Shown here: in pieces, positions 29,482 to 38,612 of the stretch | How positions within the stretch are numbered: the stretch's first letter is position 1 | Layout of the letters: every line of letters starts with the position of its first letter | NCBI RefSeq assembly: GCF_000308295.2 | Contig: NZ_HG326652.1 | Location: 1,820,186 to 1,884,185 of the forward strand | DNA: 64,000 nt | From: Afipia birgiae 34632 | GTDB taxonomy: Bacteria; Pseudomonadota; Alphaproteobacteria; Rhizobiales; Xanthobacteraceae | Direction of reading: 5' to 3' | Notes under the pieces: model-generated | Databases searched by the model: none | The model's input: the letters and a program-made list of their open reading frames with translations, nothing else | Told to the model about the DNA's origin: nothing | Position numbers and translations under genes: made by a program

Positions 29482-30504
29482 TTATTGCGCAACTGGCGCA
29501 TTTTGATTGTCAGGCGGCGGCCCTTCCGCGGTAGCGAAATGACAGGCGACCGAATGTCCGGGCTTCAGTTCCCGCCAGGCAGGCACTTCCGCCGCACAGC
29601 GCGGCTGGACCGAGGGACAGCGGGTGCGAAACCGGCAGCCTGACGGCGGAGCCACCGGACTTGGGATTTCGCCCTGGAGAATGATCCGCTTATCAACGCG
29701 CATGCTGGACGGCAGAGGAACAGGCTCCGCCGACAGAAGCGCCCGTGTATAGGGATGAAGCGGGTGTTCGATCACGTCTTCCGTCGGGCCAAGCTCCATC
29801 AGCTTGCCGAGATAGGTCACGGCGACGCGGTCGGAGACATGGGAGACGACGGAAATATCGTGCGTGATGAAAACGTAGGTCAACCCGAATTCACGCTGCA
29901 GATCGGTGAAGAGATTGAGCACGTCGCCTCGGATCGAAACATCGAGCGCGGCCACGACCTCATCGCAGACGATAACCTTGGGGCGCAGTGTCAAAACCCG
30001 AGCGATGTTGACCCGCTGCTTCTGGCCGCCCGAGAGCTGGTGCGGATATCGGCCGGCGGTTTCGGGCGAGAGCCCTACCCGCTCCAGTGCCGCGACCCCG
30101 CGCTTGCGGCGCGATGCGTCGTTGCCCTCCCGCATCACTTCCATCGGTTCGATCACGCTATCGATGATCGTCATCCGCGGATTGAGCGCCGCATTGGGGT
30201 CCTGGAAGATGATCTGATAATCGCGCCGGTGCTTCCTGAATTGGCTGGTGCTGAGCGATTCAGGATCAGTGCCGTTGTGCAGGATGTGTCCGTGCGTTGG
30301 CGTAATCAGCGATACCAGCGCACGGCCCAGTGTCGTCTTGCCTGAACCGGATTCACCGATCACGCCGAAGGTTTCTCCGGCGCGGACGTCAAAGTCCATT
30401 CCGTCGATCGCCTTCACGGTGTCGCGGCCATCACGCGTCGGGAAAAGGATGCGCAGATCACGCACCGCCAGAATGTCTTTCACTGCGGAATTGGTCTCGG
30501 CCAT
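29482..30504 (-). CDS. ABC transporter ATP-binding protein (DppF/OppF-like)
   Basis: Cytosolic ATPase of 340 residues. Walker A is 'GESGSGKTTLGRALV', signature 'QLSGGQKQRVNIARVL', Walker B 'VIVCDEVVAALDVS', switch His 'FITHDISVV'. The C-terminal oligopeptide extension has 'GCRFRTRCPSVQPRCAA', where cysteines in DppD/DppF proteins bind an Fe-S cluster. ATG 30504 shares its A with the upstream TGA (TGATG), indicating translational coupling. The apparent extension to 30639 overlaps the upstream gene and is rejected. It pairs with the next ATPase as a heterodimer. Confidence 0.93.
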   Translation of the reverse strand: MAETNSAVKDILAVRDLRILFPTRDGRDTVKAIDGMDFDVRAGETFGVIGESGSGKTTLGRALVSLITPTHGHILHNGTDPESLSTSQFRKHRRDYQIIFQDPNAALNPRMTIIDSVIEPMEVMREGNDASRRKRGVAALERVGLSPETAGRYPHQLSGGQKQRVNIARVLTLRPKVIVCDEVVAALDVSIRGDVLNLFTDLQREFGLTYVFITHDISVVSHVSDRVAVTYLGKLMELGPTEDVIEHPLHPYTRALLSAEPVPLPSSMRVDKRIILQGEIPSPVAPPSGCRFRTRCPSVQPRCAAEVPAWRELKPGHSVACHFATAEGPPPDNQNAPVAQ

Positions 30505-31541
30505 CAGTTCACCGCTCCCGGCAGAGTGAGATCGGACGCGCGCCAGCAACGCGCCAAACGGCCCGGCTCCACCTCGATCATCGGCTGCTCGCGCTCGCAG
30601 CCGTCTGCCGCGTGCATGCAACGCGGACGAAAGCGGCAACCAGCAGGCATGCCCGTCGGCGACGGGACACGGCCCGGAATCGACGGCAGCACGCCGCGGC
30701 GCTGACTGAGGCCCGGCAACGAACGCAGAAGTCCCGATGTATAGGGATGGCGCGGCCTTAGCAGCGCGTCGTCGACTGGCGCGTCTTCGACAACCTCGCC
30801 GGCATACATGGTGATCATGCGCGTGCAGACTTCAGCCACCACGCCGAGATCGTGTGTAATGAAAATGAGCGCGGTCCCGGTTCGCTCACTCAGCGAGCGC
30901 AGAAGGTCGGTGATCTGCGCCTGCACCGTGACGTCGAGCGCCGTCGTCGGCTCGTCCGCAATCAGCAGCTTCGGCTTGCAGATTAGCGCCATCGCGATCA
31001 TCACGCGCTGGCGCATGCCCCCGGACAACTGGTGCGGATATTCGTCGCAGCGGCGCTCCGGCGCGGGAATGCCGACTTCCGCAAGCGCGGCAATGGCCCG
31101 CTCGCGCCCTTCGGCGCGACTGGCCGGGAAATGCGCCCGATAGGCTTCGCTGATCTGGTCTCCGACAGTGAAGACGGGATCGAGCGCGCTCATCGGCTCC
31201 TGAAAGATCATCGCGATATCGCGGCCGCGCACAGCGCGCATTTGCCGCTGCGACAACCCTGCGAGATCCGTGCCTTCGAACAGGATCTCGCCCTTCACGC
31301 GCGCGGATTGCGGCGGCAGCAGGCGCAGCAGCGAAAGGCCCGTCACCGTCTTGCCGCAGCCGCTCTCACCGACAATCCCGACCCGCTCGCCCGGCCGGAT
31401 CGAAAAGCTCACGTTCTTGGTGATCGGCAACTCACCCTCGATCGTTGCGAAGGAGAGTGAAAGCCCCCGCACATCGAGCAGCCGCGACGCGGATTGCGGA
31501 CGCATCACCGTGGGGTCGGACAAATCAGTCGCGCTAACCAT
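30504..31541 (-). CDS. ABC transporter ATP-binding protein (DppD/OppD-like)
   Basis: Cytosolic ATPase of 345 residues and first gene of the seven-gene operon. Walker A '[20 protein letters not shown]', signature '[16 protein letters not shown]', Walker B '[16 protein letters not shown]', switch '[11 protein letters not shown]', and the C-terminal '[15 protein letters not shown]' cysteine motif. ATG 31541 is used. The 365-bp region upstream contains the divergent GntR gene's promoter and presumably the operon promoter. Both ATPases keep all catalytic motifs, so the transporter should be active. Confidence 0.92.
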   Translation of the reverse strand: MVSATDLSDPTVMRPQSASRLLDVRGLSLSFATIEGELPITKNVSFSIRPGERVGIVGESGCGKTVTGLSLLRLLPPQSARVKGEILFEGTDLAGLSQRQMRAVRGRDIAMIFQEPMSALDPVFTVGDQISEAYRAHFPASRAEGRERAIAALAEVGIPAPERRCDEYPHQLSGGMRQRVMIAMALICKPKLLIADEPTTALDVTVQAQITDLLRSLSERTGTALIFITHDLGVVAEVCTRMITMYAGEVVEDAPVDDALLRPRHPYTSGLLRSLPGLSQRRGVLPSIPGRVPSPTGMPAGCRFRPRCMHAADGCEREQPMIEVEPGRLARCWRASDLTLPGAVN

Positions 31542-31831
31542 CGCGCGATCAGACGAGATGAATTGAGAGGGATTTCAGAGCAGGCTCGTACGCTGTGCGG
31601 TCGTTACGGCAAGTCCTTCCGGCCGCCGGAGTCACAAATATCAACGTCGCACGCGGCGTCTGCATTACTTGCTCCTTCCCTGAACTAACCGGTCTTGTTG
31701 CCGGGTCGATCGTCGGCCTTTCGCATCCAGGTCGGTCAGATCCGGCCCCGGACAGGCTCCTTTCCCGAACAAATGCGATGGAGTTCGCCTTGCAGGGTGA
31801 CGTCAGGCATGAAAGATCATCATTTGTCGAT

Positions 31832-31860
31832 TGTCAACAATTGACTTTTAACGGTAGAAT
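31832..31860 (+). promoter_or_regulatory. Sigma70-type promoter with overlapping palindrome upstream of the GntR gene
   Basis: TTGTCA (31832-31837) and TAGAAT (31855-31860) are separated by exactly 17 bases. The inverted repeat GTCAA-CAA-TTGAC (31833-31845) overlaps the -35 box, a typical place for a GntR operator, so autoregulation and control of the divergent operon are plausible. The predicted transcript starts near 31867, 40 bases before ATG 31907. The rest of the 365-bp divergent spacer (31542-31906) holds no supported gene. Confidence 0.6.
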
Positions 31861-31906
31861 AGACGTAGGGGTTCGATATGCGGACCAATTGATAGAGAAC
31901 CAAGTC

Positions 31907-32695
31907 ATGGCAGCACTCCTCCGAAAGCCAATGACCACACGAGACGACGACTTCGAGAGAAAGTTCGCGGCGCGAACGATCCCGGACCAGGTCGCCGACG
32001 AACTCGGCGCCGAGATTGTCGCCGGCCGCCGCAAGGCGGGGGAACGTCTGGTCGAACTCGACCTTGCACGGGACTTTGGCGTCAGCCGGGGTCCGATCCG
32101 CGAGGCCATTCGCATTCTCGAACGCCGCCGTCTCGTCGAATTGCTGCCCCGCCGCGGCGCTTACGTGCGGCCGCTCTCACTGAAATCGATCGCCGACCTG
32201 TTCAATGTGCGCATGGCGCTTTCGCTACTGGCAGTTCGCGCGATGGCGACCGCCCCTATCGAAAGCTATGTCGAGACGCTGGCGCGGCGCTGCGCGGAAC
32301 TCGAGACGATGGTCGAAAATGGTGATCCGATGGCATTCGCCAGAGTCACAACACGCGCGGTCAAGACGGTCGCACGCGGCTCGGGCAACGAACTTCTGGT
32401 CGAGTTGCTCACCGACCTCGCCAATCAAACGGTCTGGACGACGATCTGGAAGTCACCGCTCGACTATCAGACTCGCGACCTGAGGCGACTGGCGACAGAT
32501 CTGATGACGTCGACTCTGGAATCCATCAAGCGCCGAGACCCGGACGCGGCGGTCGCAAGCCACGGCAAACTGCTTGAGGAAGATCGAGACCGGGCGTTAC
32601 AATCGCTCTCCCAAATGCGCGGAGAGTCCTTGAACCTTCGCGCGCTGTCACAGCCGGAAGTGCGGACGGCGGAGGACATCGCGCGGGCGGGCTAA
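31907..32695 (+). CDS. GntR-family transcriptional regulator (FadR/FCD subfamily)
   Basis: DNA-binding regulator of 262 residues. The N-terminal winged helix (~residues 20-85) includes 'PDQVADELGAEIVAGRRKAG' and 'LARDFGVSRGPIREAIRILE'; the C-terminal ~150 residues are a helical FCD-type effector domain ('LFNVRMALSLLAVRAMA'). ATG 31907 is chosen, although the frame is open to 31595, because a promoter lies at 31832-31860 and the upstream codons are not protein-like; ATG 31931 is an alternative. It is divergent from the ABC/ligase/carboxylase operon and is the obvious candidate to repress it, with the substrate or its CoA ester as effector (inference). Confidence 0.88.
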   Translation: MAALLRKPMTTRDDDFERKFAARTIPDQVADELGAEIVAGRRKAGERLVELDLARDFGVSRGPIREAIRILERRRLVELLPRRGAYVRPLSLKSIADLFNVRMALSLLAVRAMATAPIESYVETLARRCAELETMVENGDPMAFARVTTRAVKTVARGSGNELLVELLTDLANQTVWTTIWKSPLDYQTRDLRRLATDLMTSTLESIKRRDPDAAVASHGKLLEEDRDRALQSLSQMRGESLNLRALSQPEVRTAEDIARAG

Positions 32696-32798
32696 GCACC
32701 TTTGCATTTACGCAAATTGACAAAACAGGGAACATAAAGACAATCGACCAGGCGGGACTGACTGTCGGCCCGCGATCGATCACAAACGTGGGCATGCC

Positions 32799-33923
32799 AT
32801 GGCAAGCCACCGACTCCGTGCCCTGGACGGTTTGCGCGGCGTCGCCATCCTGCTGGTGATGGGCTTCCACTATTTCTACCATCTGGAGTCATTTTATTAC
32901 AAATCGACGCTATACCCCTACGGCGAGACGTTCAGCAACGTCCTGATCTTCAAGTACGGCTACATGGGCGTCGAGCTGTTCTTCATCATCTCGGGCTTCG
33001 TCATCGCGATGACGCTCGAGTCATCGGCATCGGCGCTTGATTTCGTGGTGCGGCGCTTCGTCCGCATCTGGCCGGCGCTGATTGTCTCCGCAGTCATCAC
33101 CTTCTTCTTGCTGAACTGGTCCGATTCACCGTTCGCCCTCACCCGCCGCCAGTTCTGGCCAAACTTCCTGCCCTCGCTGACACTGACGCCGACCTCGCTG
33201 TGGTCGGGGCTGTTTCCAAAGGTTGAATTCGTCACCGGCGTCTACTGGTCGCTCGTGGTCGAGATCAGATTCTATATGATCGCCGTGTTGCTGTTCTGGC
33301 TGTTCTCGCGGCAGAAGCTGGCGCGCAACCTTGTCATCTTCACGCTCGTTATCTACATCGCCCGCGCGCTGCTACGGCGCGCGATGCCGGGATATAACGG
33401 CGTCTACGACGCGCTTTTCATCCCGGACTACATGCCATGGTTCGCGGCCGGTGCGGTGTTCTATGAAATGTACAAGGAACGCCTCACGAAGCGCGCGGCC
33501 CTCATCATGCTCGCCGTCATGTATGCGCTGATCGCGCGGGTCAGTACAAACTACGCCATGATCGGGCGCGACCCGATCGTCGCCAGCACCGCCGCGTTGT
33601 CGTTCCTGGCCCTGTTCTGGCTATTGGCGACGAAATCCGCATCGGTGCGGATCTTCGAAGTTCGCCCGCTGGTCTGGATCGGCGAGTGCAGCTACTCGAT
33701 CTACCTCTACCACTACGCGGTCGGGATGATCCTCATCTCGCAGGTCTCGAAGACCATCGGCCTCATGCCGCAGCTTCTATTGGTGACGGCGATTTCGCTG
33801 CTGGTGCTTGCGATCGGGCGCATCTCCTACGTCACCGTCGAAAACCCGAGCCGGCGCTGGCTGACGAAGCTGCTGATCGGGCCGCCGCAGAAATCTGCGG
33901 CGGCGGCATCGCCGGCGGTGTAG
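32799..33923 (+). CDS. Acyltransferase 3 family membrane protein (OafA/NodX-like)
   Basis: Inner-membrane O-acyltransferase of 374 residues with about ten hydrophobic segments. The N-terminus 'RLRALDGLRGVAILLVMGFH' with a following His is the acyltransferase-3 signature; 'GVELFFIISGFVIAMTLE' and 'FVRRFVRIWPAL' carry the conserved motifs, and 'GECSYSIYLYHYAVGMIL' the late one. Members move acetyl or succinyl groups to exported polysaccharides, lipids or glucans; the target here is unknown. ATG 32799 is used. It ends three bases before the convergent AhpD-like stop. No polysaccharide genes are adjacent. Confidence 0.9.
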   Translation: MASHRLRALDGLRGVAILLVMGFHYFYHLESFYYKSTLYPYGETFSNVLIFKYGYMGVELFFIISGFVIAMTLESSASALDFVVRRFVRIWPALIVSAVITFFLLNWSDSPFALTRRQFWPNFLPSLTLTPTSLWSGLFPKVEFVTGVYWSLVVEIRFYMIAVLLFWLFSRQKLARNLVIFTLVIYIARALLRRAMPGYNGVYDALFIPDYMPWFAAGAVFYEMYKERLTKRAALIMLAVMYALIARVSTNYAMIGRDPIVASTAALSFLALFWLLATKSASVRIFEVRPLVWIGECSYSIYLYHYAVGMILISQVSKTIGLMPQLLLVTAISLLVLAIGRISYVTVENPSRRWLTKLLIGPPQKSAAAASPAV

Positions 33924-33926
33924 CGG

Positions 33927-34385
33927 TCAGGCAACAGCCGCCGCCTTCACCGGATGGATAAACCTGAAGCTGACGGCGATACGGTTCCACGCGTTGATGG
34001 TCGCCACCAGCATGGTGAGCTTGACGATCTCCTCGTCCGAAAAGCTGCCCCGAACCTGCTCATAGACATCGTCGGGAACATTGGTCTGTGAGACCAGCGT
34101 CACGGATTCAGTCCAGGCAAGCGCCGCGCGTTCGCGATCGGTGTAGAGCGGCGACTCACGCCAGGCGCTCAGCACGTAAAGCCGCTCCTCGGTTTCGCCC
34201 AGCGCGCGGGCATCCTTGGTGTGCATGTGAACGCAGAAGGCGCAGCCGTTGATCTGCGAGGCACGGGTCTTGACCAGTTCGATCAGGGATTTCTCCAGCC
34301 CGCTGCCCGCAACGGCGGCTTCAAGCGCGCCCATCGCCTTCATGAGGTCAGGTGCGATTTTGTAAGGGGCCAGTCTCGTTTTCAT
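33927..34385 (-). CDS. Carboxymuconolactone decarboxylase / AhpD-family peroxidase-like protein
   Basis: A 152-residue all-helical cytosolic protein with the AhpD-type motif 'QINGCAFCVHMHTKDAR' (CxxC with the His three residues on, about residues 45-61). In AhpD this cysteine pair gives alkylhydroperoxidase or thiol oxidoreductase activity; many related proteins are of unknown substrate. ATG 34385 is preceded by GGAGAATGAATC. The enoyl-CoA hydratase gene upstream ends 46 bases away, so they may be co-transcribed. Confidence 0.9.
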   Translation of the reverse strand: MKTRLAPYKIAPDLMKAMGALEAAVAGSGLEKSLIELVKTRASQINGCAFCVHMHTKDARALGETEERLYVLSAWRESPLYTDRERAALAWTESVTLVSQTNVPDDVYEQVRGSFSDEEIVKLTMLVATINAWNRIAVSFRFIHPVKAAAVA

Positions 34386-34431
34386 GATTCATTCTCCGAT
34401 GTTCGCTCAATTCCAGCTAAACGCTGCGCCG

Positions 34432-35226
34432 TTACTTGCCTTTGAAGGTTGGCTGACGCTTGCCAAGGAACGCGCCGACACCTTCCGCGAAATCCGCGGT
34501 CCCAATGCACGCGCCAAAGCCCGCAGCCTCGGCGGCAAGCTGATCATGCAGTGAGTTGTCCAGCGATCCACGCAACAATGCCTTGGTCCTGCCGAAAGCA
34601 AATGTCGGCCCGTCGGCAAGTCGGCGCGCGAGCTTGTCGGTTTCACTGGCCAGATCGGCCGCAGGCACCACGCGATTGACGAGACCGAGCCGGAGCGCCT
34701 CTGGCGCGTCATAGACATCCGACAGCAATGCAATTTCCATCGCCTTGCGCAAACCCACAAGCCGCGGCAGCGTCCATGATGACGATCCGTCTGGGCTTGT
34801 GCCGAGTTTCGAATAGGCCAACGTGAAAATCGCGTTGTCCGCCGCGATTGCGAGATCCGTCGAAAGCGCGATGCTCATGCCGGCCCCGGCGACTGCCCCT
34901 TGCAGGCTCGCAACCACCGGCCTCGGTAGCCCTGCCAGAATTTCGAGGCCTTCATGCAGCGGCTCCATGATCGTCGGCACACGCATACGCACCTCTGCCG
35001 CCGATCCCTCGAAAGCGGAGATGTCGCCGCCCGCCATGAAGGCGCGGCCCTCCCCTGCGATAATGACAACGCGATTTCCTGAATCGGCCGCGACGCTTTT
35101 ACAGGCGGCGAGAAATGCTTCCGCGGCGGCCACACTGAGCGCGTTCAGGACTTTGGGACGGTTGAAAACGATCCTGGCGATCGGTCCATCGACTTTCAGA
35201 AGCACCGGCTGGTCGGACACTGACAT
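34432..35226 (-). CDS. Enoyl-CoA hydratase/isomerase family protein
   Basis: Crotonase-fold enzyme of about 264 residues acting on acyl-CoA thioesters. Oxyanion-hole motifs are 'GRAFMAGGDISAFEG' (~residues 60-74) and 'LQGAVAGAGMSIALSTDLAI' (~107-126). The usual first catalytic Glu position is not obvious, but 'LGTSPDGSSSWTLPRLVG' has the Asp seen in PaaG-like isomerases, so an isomerase role is possible. ATG 35226 directly abuts AGGGAG, whereas GTG at 35220 has it at good spacing; the true start may be the GTG. The gene precedes the AhpD-like gene on the same strand. Confidence 0.9.
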   Translation of the reverse strand: MSVSDQPVLLKVDGPIARIVFNRPKVLNALSVAAAEAFLAACKSVAADSGNRVVIIAGEGRAFMAGGDISAFEGSAAEVRMRVPTIMEPLHEGLEILAGLPRPVVASLQGAVAGAGMSIALSTDLAIAADNAIFTLAYSKLGTSPDGSSSWTLPRLVGLRKAMEIALLSDVYDAPEALRLGLVNRVVPAADLASETDKLARRLADGPTFAFGRTKALLRGSLDNSLHDQLAAEAAGFGACIGTADFAEGVGAFLGKRQPTFKGK

Positions 35227-35277
35227 CTCCCTGACGACTATTGTTTTGACAATCGGTAGGCCGGAAAATCCGGAGCG

Positions 35278-36660
35278 TCAACGCACAGTCAGGCGCAGGA
35301 AACTCATAACGCAGCCGAGCACACCGACCCCCGCGCCCAGCGCAAGCGCCCACGTCGCGCCGTCGTGCCCGGCGAGCCCGGCGAGCCCGAAACACAGCGC
35401 GGCCAGCGCCGCACCTGTGGTCTGCCCGATCAGGCGTGCGGTGGCAACGATGCCGCTGGCCCCGCCGCTGCGCCCGGCCGGCGCGCTGCTCATGATGGCC
35501 TTCATGTTCGGGGCTTGGAAAAAGCCGAAACCGCAACCGCAAATCGCCATGCGCCAGACGATATCGAGGACGCTTGGCGATGGCGGCAACGTCGCCAGCA
35601 GCGCCATGCCGATCGCGAGCAGTAGCAACCCCAATCCGCCCAGCATCCCGGCAGAATGACGATTCGACAGCCGCCCTGCGATCGGCGCCATGATGCCGAC
35701 CACAACCGACCATGGCGTCATGAAGAAGCCGGTCTCGACCTGGGTACGGTGGAGAACGTCCTCGAAGTAGAACGGCAGCGACACGAATGCGAGACCCTGC
35801 ACCGCGAACGAACACACCGCCGTGGCGACCGATAGGGAGAACATCGGCCTGCGAAACAGGTCAACCGGCAGCATCGGGGCCGGATGATCGGCCTGTCTGC
35901 GGATCAGCAACGCACCGAAGATGACGGCCCCCACAAGCTCGACGGCGACAACGGCAGCAGACGTCCCGTGCGCGGCGCTGCCGATTCCGACAATAAAGAG
36001 ACAGAGACTTATCGACGTCAGCAACGCGCCGGGAACGTCGAAGCTATGGGCGGCGCGCGGCGTCTGCGGCAGGGTTTTCATGCCGATCAGCATCGCGGCC
36101 ACGCCGAACGGGATGTTGATCGCGAACAGCCAGGGCCACGACGCCACCGACAGAATGCCGGATGCGAGTGCCGGACCCAGCGTAAAGGCCGTTGCCACCA
36201 CCAGCGCGTTGTTACCGAAGCCGCGCCCGTGAAGACGCGACGGGTAAACAAACCTGACGAGCGCCGTGTTGACGCTCATGACACCGGCCGCCCCCAACCC
36301 CTGGAGCACACGTGCGATCAGCAGCGTCGGCAATGACCACGCCAGTGCGCAGGCCAGCGAGGCAATCGTGAACAGCAGCAAGCCCCAAAGATAGATGCGC
36401 TGATGACCGACGATCTCTCCGAGAGCCGCCAGCGGCAACAAGGTTGCGACCATGGCGATCTGGTAAACGTTCACGACCCAGATCACGTCGGCGGGCGTCG
36501 TATTCAGATCAGCCGCAATCGCCGGAAGCGCAATGTTGGCGATCGCAGTATCGAGCGCAGCCATCGCCAGCGCAGTGAAAATCGCGAGGACAGCCCACCG
36601 CCTGCGTTCGGGCGGCAAACCATCCGTCGCCGGAGACTGCTTCGCTGAAATTGCGTCCAT
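35278..36660 (-). CDS. MFS drug-efflux transporter, DHA2 (EmrB/QacA) type, 14 TM
   Basis: Inner-membrane proton antiporter of 460 residues with 14 predicted hydrophobic segments. DHA2 markers are 'MAALDTAIANIALPAIAADL' in segment 1 (motif D1), 'LGEIVGHQRIYLWGLLLF' (motif A variant) and 'RVLQGLGAAGVMSVNTALV' (motif B/C). ATG 36660 is used. No adjacent membrane-fusion (EmrA) gene is present, so it probably acts alone. The 254-bp spacer to the divergent small gene at 36915 should contain its promoter. Substrates are unknown. Confidence 0.9.
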   Translation of the reverse strand: MDAISAKQSPATDGLPPERRRWAVLAIFTALAMAALDTAIANIALPAIAADLNTTPADVIWVVNVYQIAMVATLLPLAALGEIVGHQRIYLWGLLLFTIASLACALAWSLPTLLIARVLQGLGAAGVMSVNTALVRFVYPSRLHGRGFGNNALVVATAFTLGPALASGILSVASWPWLFAINIPFGVAAMLIGMKTLPQTPRAAHSFDVPGALLTSISLCLFIVGIGSAAHGTSAAVVAVELVGAVIFGALLIRRQADHPAPMLPVDLFRRPMFSLSVATAVCSFAVQGLAFVSLPFYFEDVLHRTQVETGFFMTPWSVVVGIMAPIAGRLSNRHSAGMLGGLGLLLLAIGMALLATLPPSPSVLDIVWRMAICGCGFGFFQAPNMKAIMSSAPAGRSGGASGIVATARLIGQTTGAALAALCFGLAGLAGHDGATWALALGAGVGVLGCVMSFLRLTVR

Positions 36661-36914
36661 TTCGCGAAGTGTCCTGAAAGCGGGCGCGGGGCGTATTATG
36701 CGTATCTAGCCGGAATCGGCTCCGGGCTGCACTGGCGGTGGCGCATGCGGCATATGCGCACCGATTGAAACTTTCGGAAACAATTGCGTGGAGAGCCGAA
36801 ACAAGCGGCTGGGTCTACTGAACTGCTCAAGCGGCTGTGATTGAGCAAGGGTTGTGGGAATAGCGGCGCACGATTAGAAACGGTTGTTTCCTCTTGCTCC
36901 AAGGGAGAAACATC

Positions 36915-37220
36915 TTGGGTGAACTCAGTACCTGGCTTTCGGGTCAGCATCCCGGCCTTCATACTTACAAGGCCTTCCGCACCAAAACTCTTCAGCTTTC
37001 CGCTTCTGACTCAGAGCATCGCGCGCTGTACCAGTTGCTCGCGGCGATGGCCGACAGATATATCGAGTCCTTCGATGAAGCACCGCTTCCGGTGGATACC
37101 GCGGAGCGTGCGTACAGAAAGCTCAGGGACATCGTCGCGGAAGCCGAAAATTCAAAGCAGGCTCCTGCCCCGCAGCAAATTCAGGCTCTGAATCGCGTCG
37201 CGTCGGCCGAACTGTTCTGA
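36915..37220 (+). CDS. Conserved hypothetical protein (101 aa)
   Basis: Small soluble, helical protein of unknown function starting 'MGELSTWLSGQHPGLHTYKA'. The start is TTG 36915: AAGGGAG lies seven bases upstream, while the frame's upstream portion is not protein-like. The middle ('LYQLLAAMADRYIESFDE') is helical and the C-terminal part ('PAPQQIQALNRVASAELF') ends hydrophobically. I recall similar short proteins in Bradyrhizobium-group genomes but no assigned role. It is monocistronic and convergent with the iGluR-like gene. Confidence 0.72.
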   Translation: MGELSTWLSGQHPGLHTYKAFRTKTLQLSASDSEHRALYQLLAAMADRYIESFDEAPLPVDTAERAYRKLRDIVAEAENSKQAPAPQQIQALNRVASAELF

Positions 37221-37275
37221 GCCAACGCTACGTCCATTCCATAGTCTCGTAACTGCGGAACGCACCGGGCTGGCC

Positions 37276-38391
37276 TCAAGGCGAACTCAGTGAGTCCTCT
37301 CCGAGGTAGCGGATGCGCGCCTCGGTCCATTGCTCGTTCTGGATCGTAGCAAGGATCGCAATCGACAACGGTTTGCGCAGCGGGCTGTCGGGCGGCACCG
37401 CAAATGCATAGTTCTGGGCTTCAATGGAAATATCCAGCACCTTGAGCCGTGACGCATAACCTTGGCGGATGGCCCAGGTCAGCAACGGCTTGTCGTAGAC
37501 GAAGGCGTCGAGGCGTCCGGCACGCAGCGCCGTCAGGCCATCGCGCGTTGTGTCGTAGGAGTGAAACTTAAGCTTGCGCCTGATGAGATCGCCTTCTGAC
37601 GACGTCCCCTTGACAGTACCGACGCGAACGGCTGCCAGATCGGAGACGCCGGTGATCGTTCCCTGAATTTGCGATGTGGTCAGCACCGATGTCACACCCG
37701 CGGTGAATACGGCAATTGTAATCACCGAGACGACCAGCCAGATCGTCGCGACGCACCGGCCGAGAATGGTTTGTGGCCCCTTCTCCGCCGACGATCGCTG
37801 CGTCATCGCCAATGTCGACCACCACACACTGGAGCTGATGCCCTTGGTGACGCTTCCGCCGAAATACTCGTTCTGCCGCCGCTCGAGAAGCCATACGAGA
37901 ATGCCGGCCCCCAGCGTCAGTCCGATCAGCGCGACGATCGCCTGCAGGAAATTGAACGACGTCATCGCCCGGCGCAACGTGCCCCAGTTCATGACACTCA
38001 CGATTGGAACGGCGATGCCCGTACCGGTCGAATAATAGGTCTGCGTGAAATCGAGAATCTTCTCACGATCGACGGTGACCGTGATCGCGCCGACCGCAAC
38101 GTCAAGGTTTCCAGCGGCCGTTTCCTGGATTAGCTCCGGCATGTCTTTCAGTTCGGTGAAGCGATACTGCAGCTTCGCTGCCTTCGCGACCTGACGCCAG
38201 AGTTCGACACTAAGGCCCGACCACGCACCATCGGCGCCCTTCACGGCAAACGGCGGCGCATCCTTCACGCCGACCACGAGTTCGCGCTGCGGAATCGCTG
38301 ATGTTGTATCCTCTGCCTGCGCGAACGGCAGGACCGAGAACAGCATGACCACCAGACAGGCTATCCGCAGGACCATCATTTCTCCGCGCAT
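37276..38391 (-). CDS. Bacterial ionotropic glutamate receptor-like ligand-gated channel
   Basis: A 371-residue protein with the GluR0 layout. Signal peptide 1-26 (cut after 'FAQA'); first half of a periplasmic SBP_bac_3 clamshell ~34-135; first membrane segment ~147-169; pore loop ~186-208 ('VWWSTLAMTQRSSAEKGPQT'); second pore segment ~211-239 ('VVSVITIAVFTAGVTSVLTT', equivalent to the SYTANLAAF gate); second clamshell half ~245-360. The filter lacks the TVGYG potassium motif of GluR0, so ion selectivity may differ. ATG 38391 is used; the internal ATG pair 38379/38376, just after GGAGA, could be the real start. The ligand is probably an amino acid (family inference). Confidence 0.86.
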   Translation of the reverse strand: MRGEMMVLRIACLVVMLFSVLPFAQAEDTTSAIPQRELVVGVKDAPPFAVKGADGAWSGLSVELWRQVAKAAKLQYRFTELKDMPELIQETAAGNLDVAVGAITVTVDREKILDFTQTYYSTGTGIAVPIVSVMNWGTLRRAMTSFNFLQAIVALIGLTLGAGILVWLLERRQNEYFGGSVTKGISSSVWWSTLAMTQRSSAEKGPQTILGRCVATIWLVVSVITIAVFTAGVTSVLTTSQIQGTITGVSDLAAVRVGTVKGTSSEGDLIRRKLKFHSYDTTRDGLTALRAGRLDAFVYDKPLLTWAIRQGYASRLKVLDISIEAQNYAFAVPPDSPLRKPLSIAILATIQNEQWTEARIRYLGEDSLSSP

Positions 38392-38612
38392 GGATGCTAT
38401 CCGCAGGCCGTTGCCGCGAATCCGATAACGAAGCTGTGACAGAATTTGGTGAGCGCCGCCTTACCAAAATGCGGGTCATTATCGGCTATTTCGCCGCGCT
38501 GGCCATAGGCGCCCACTCGACAAGCGTCGCAGACGCCAATTTTACGCGGCCGCGAAAGTACTGCTATACCCTGAAGACCATCCTCAGCGCGCGTAACTCA
38601 GAGAGCAATCAC

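Noticed and set aside
31595-31906. 104-residue N-terminal extension of the GntR regulator
   Set aside because: A promoter lies inside it and the residues resemble no domain; ATG 31907 gives the normal length.
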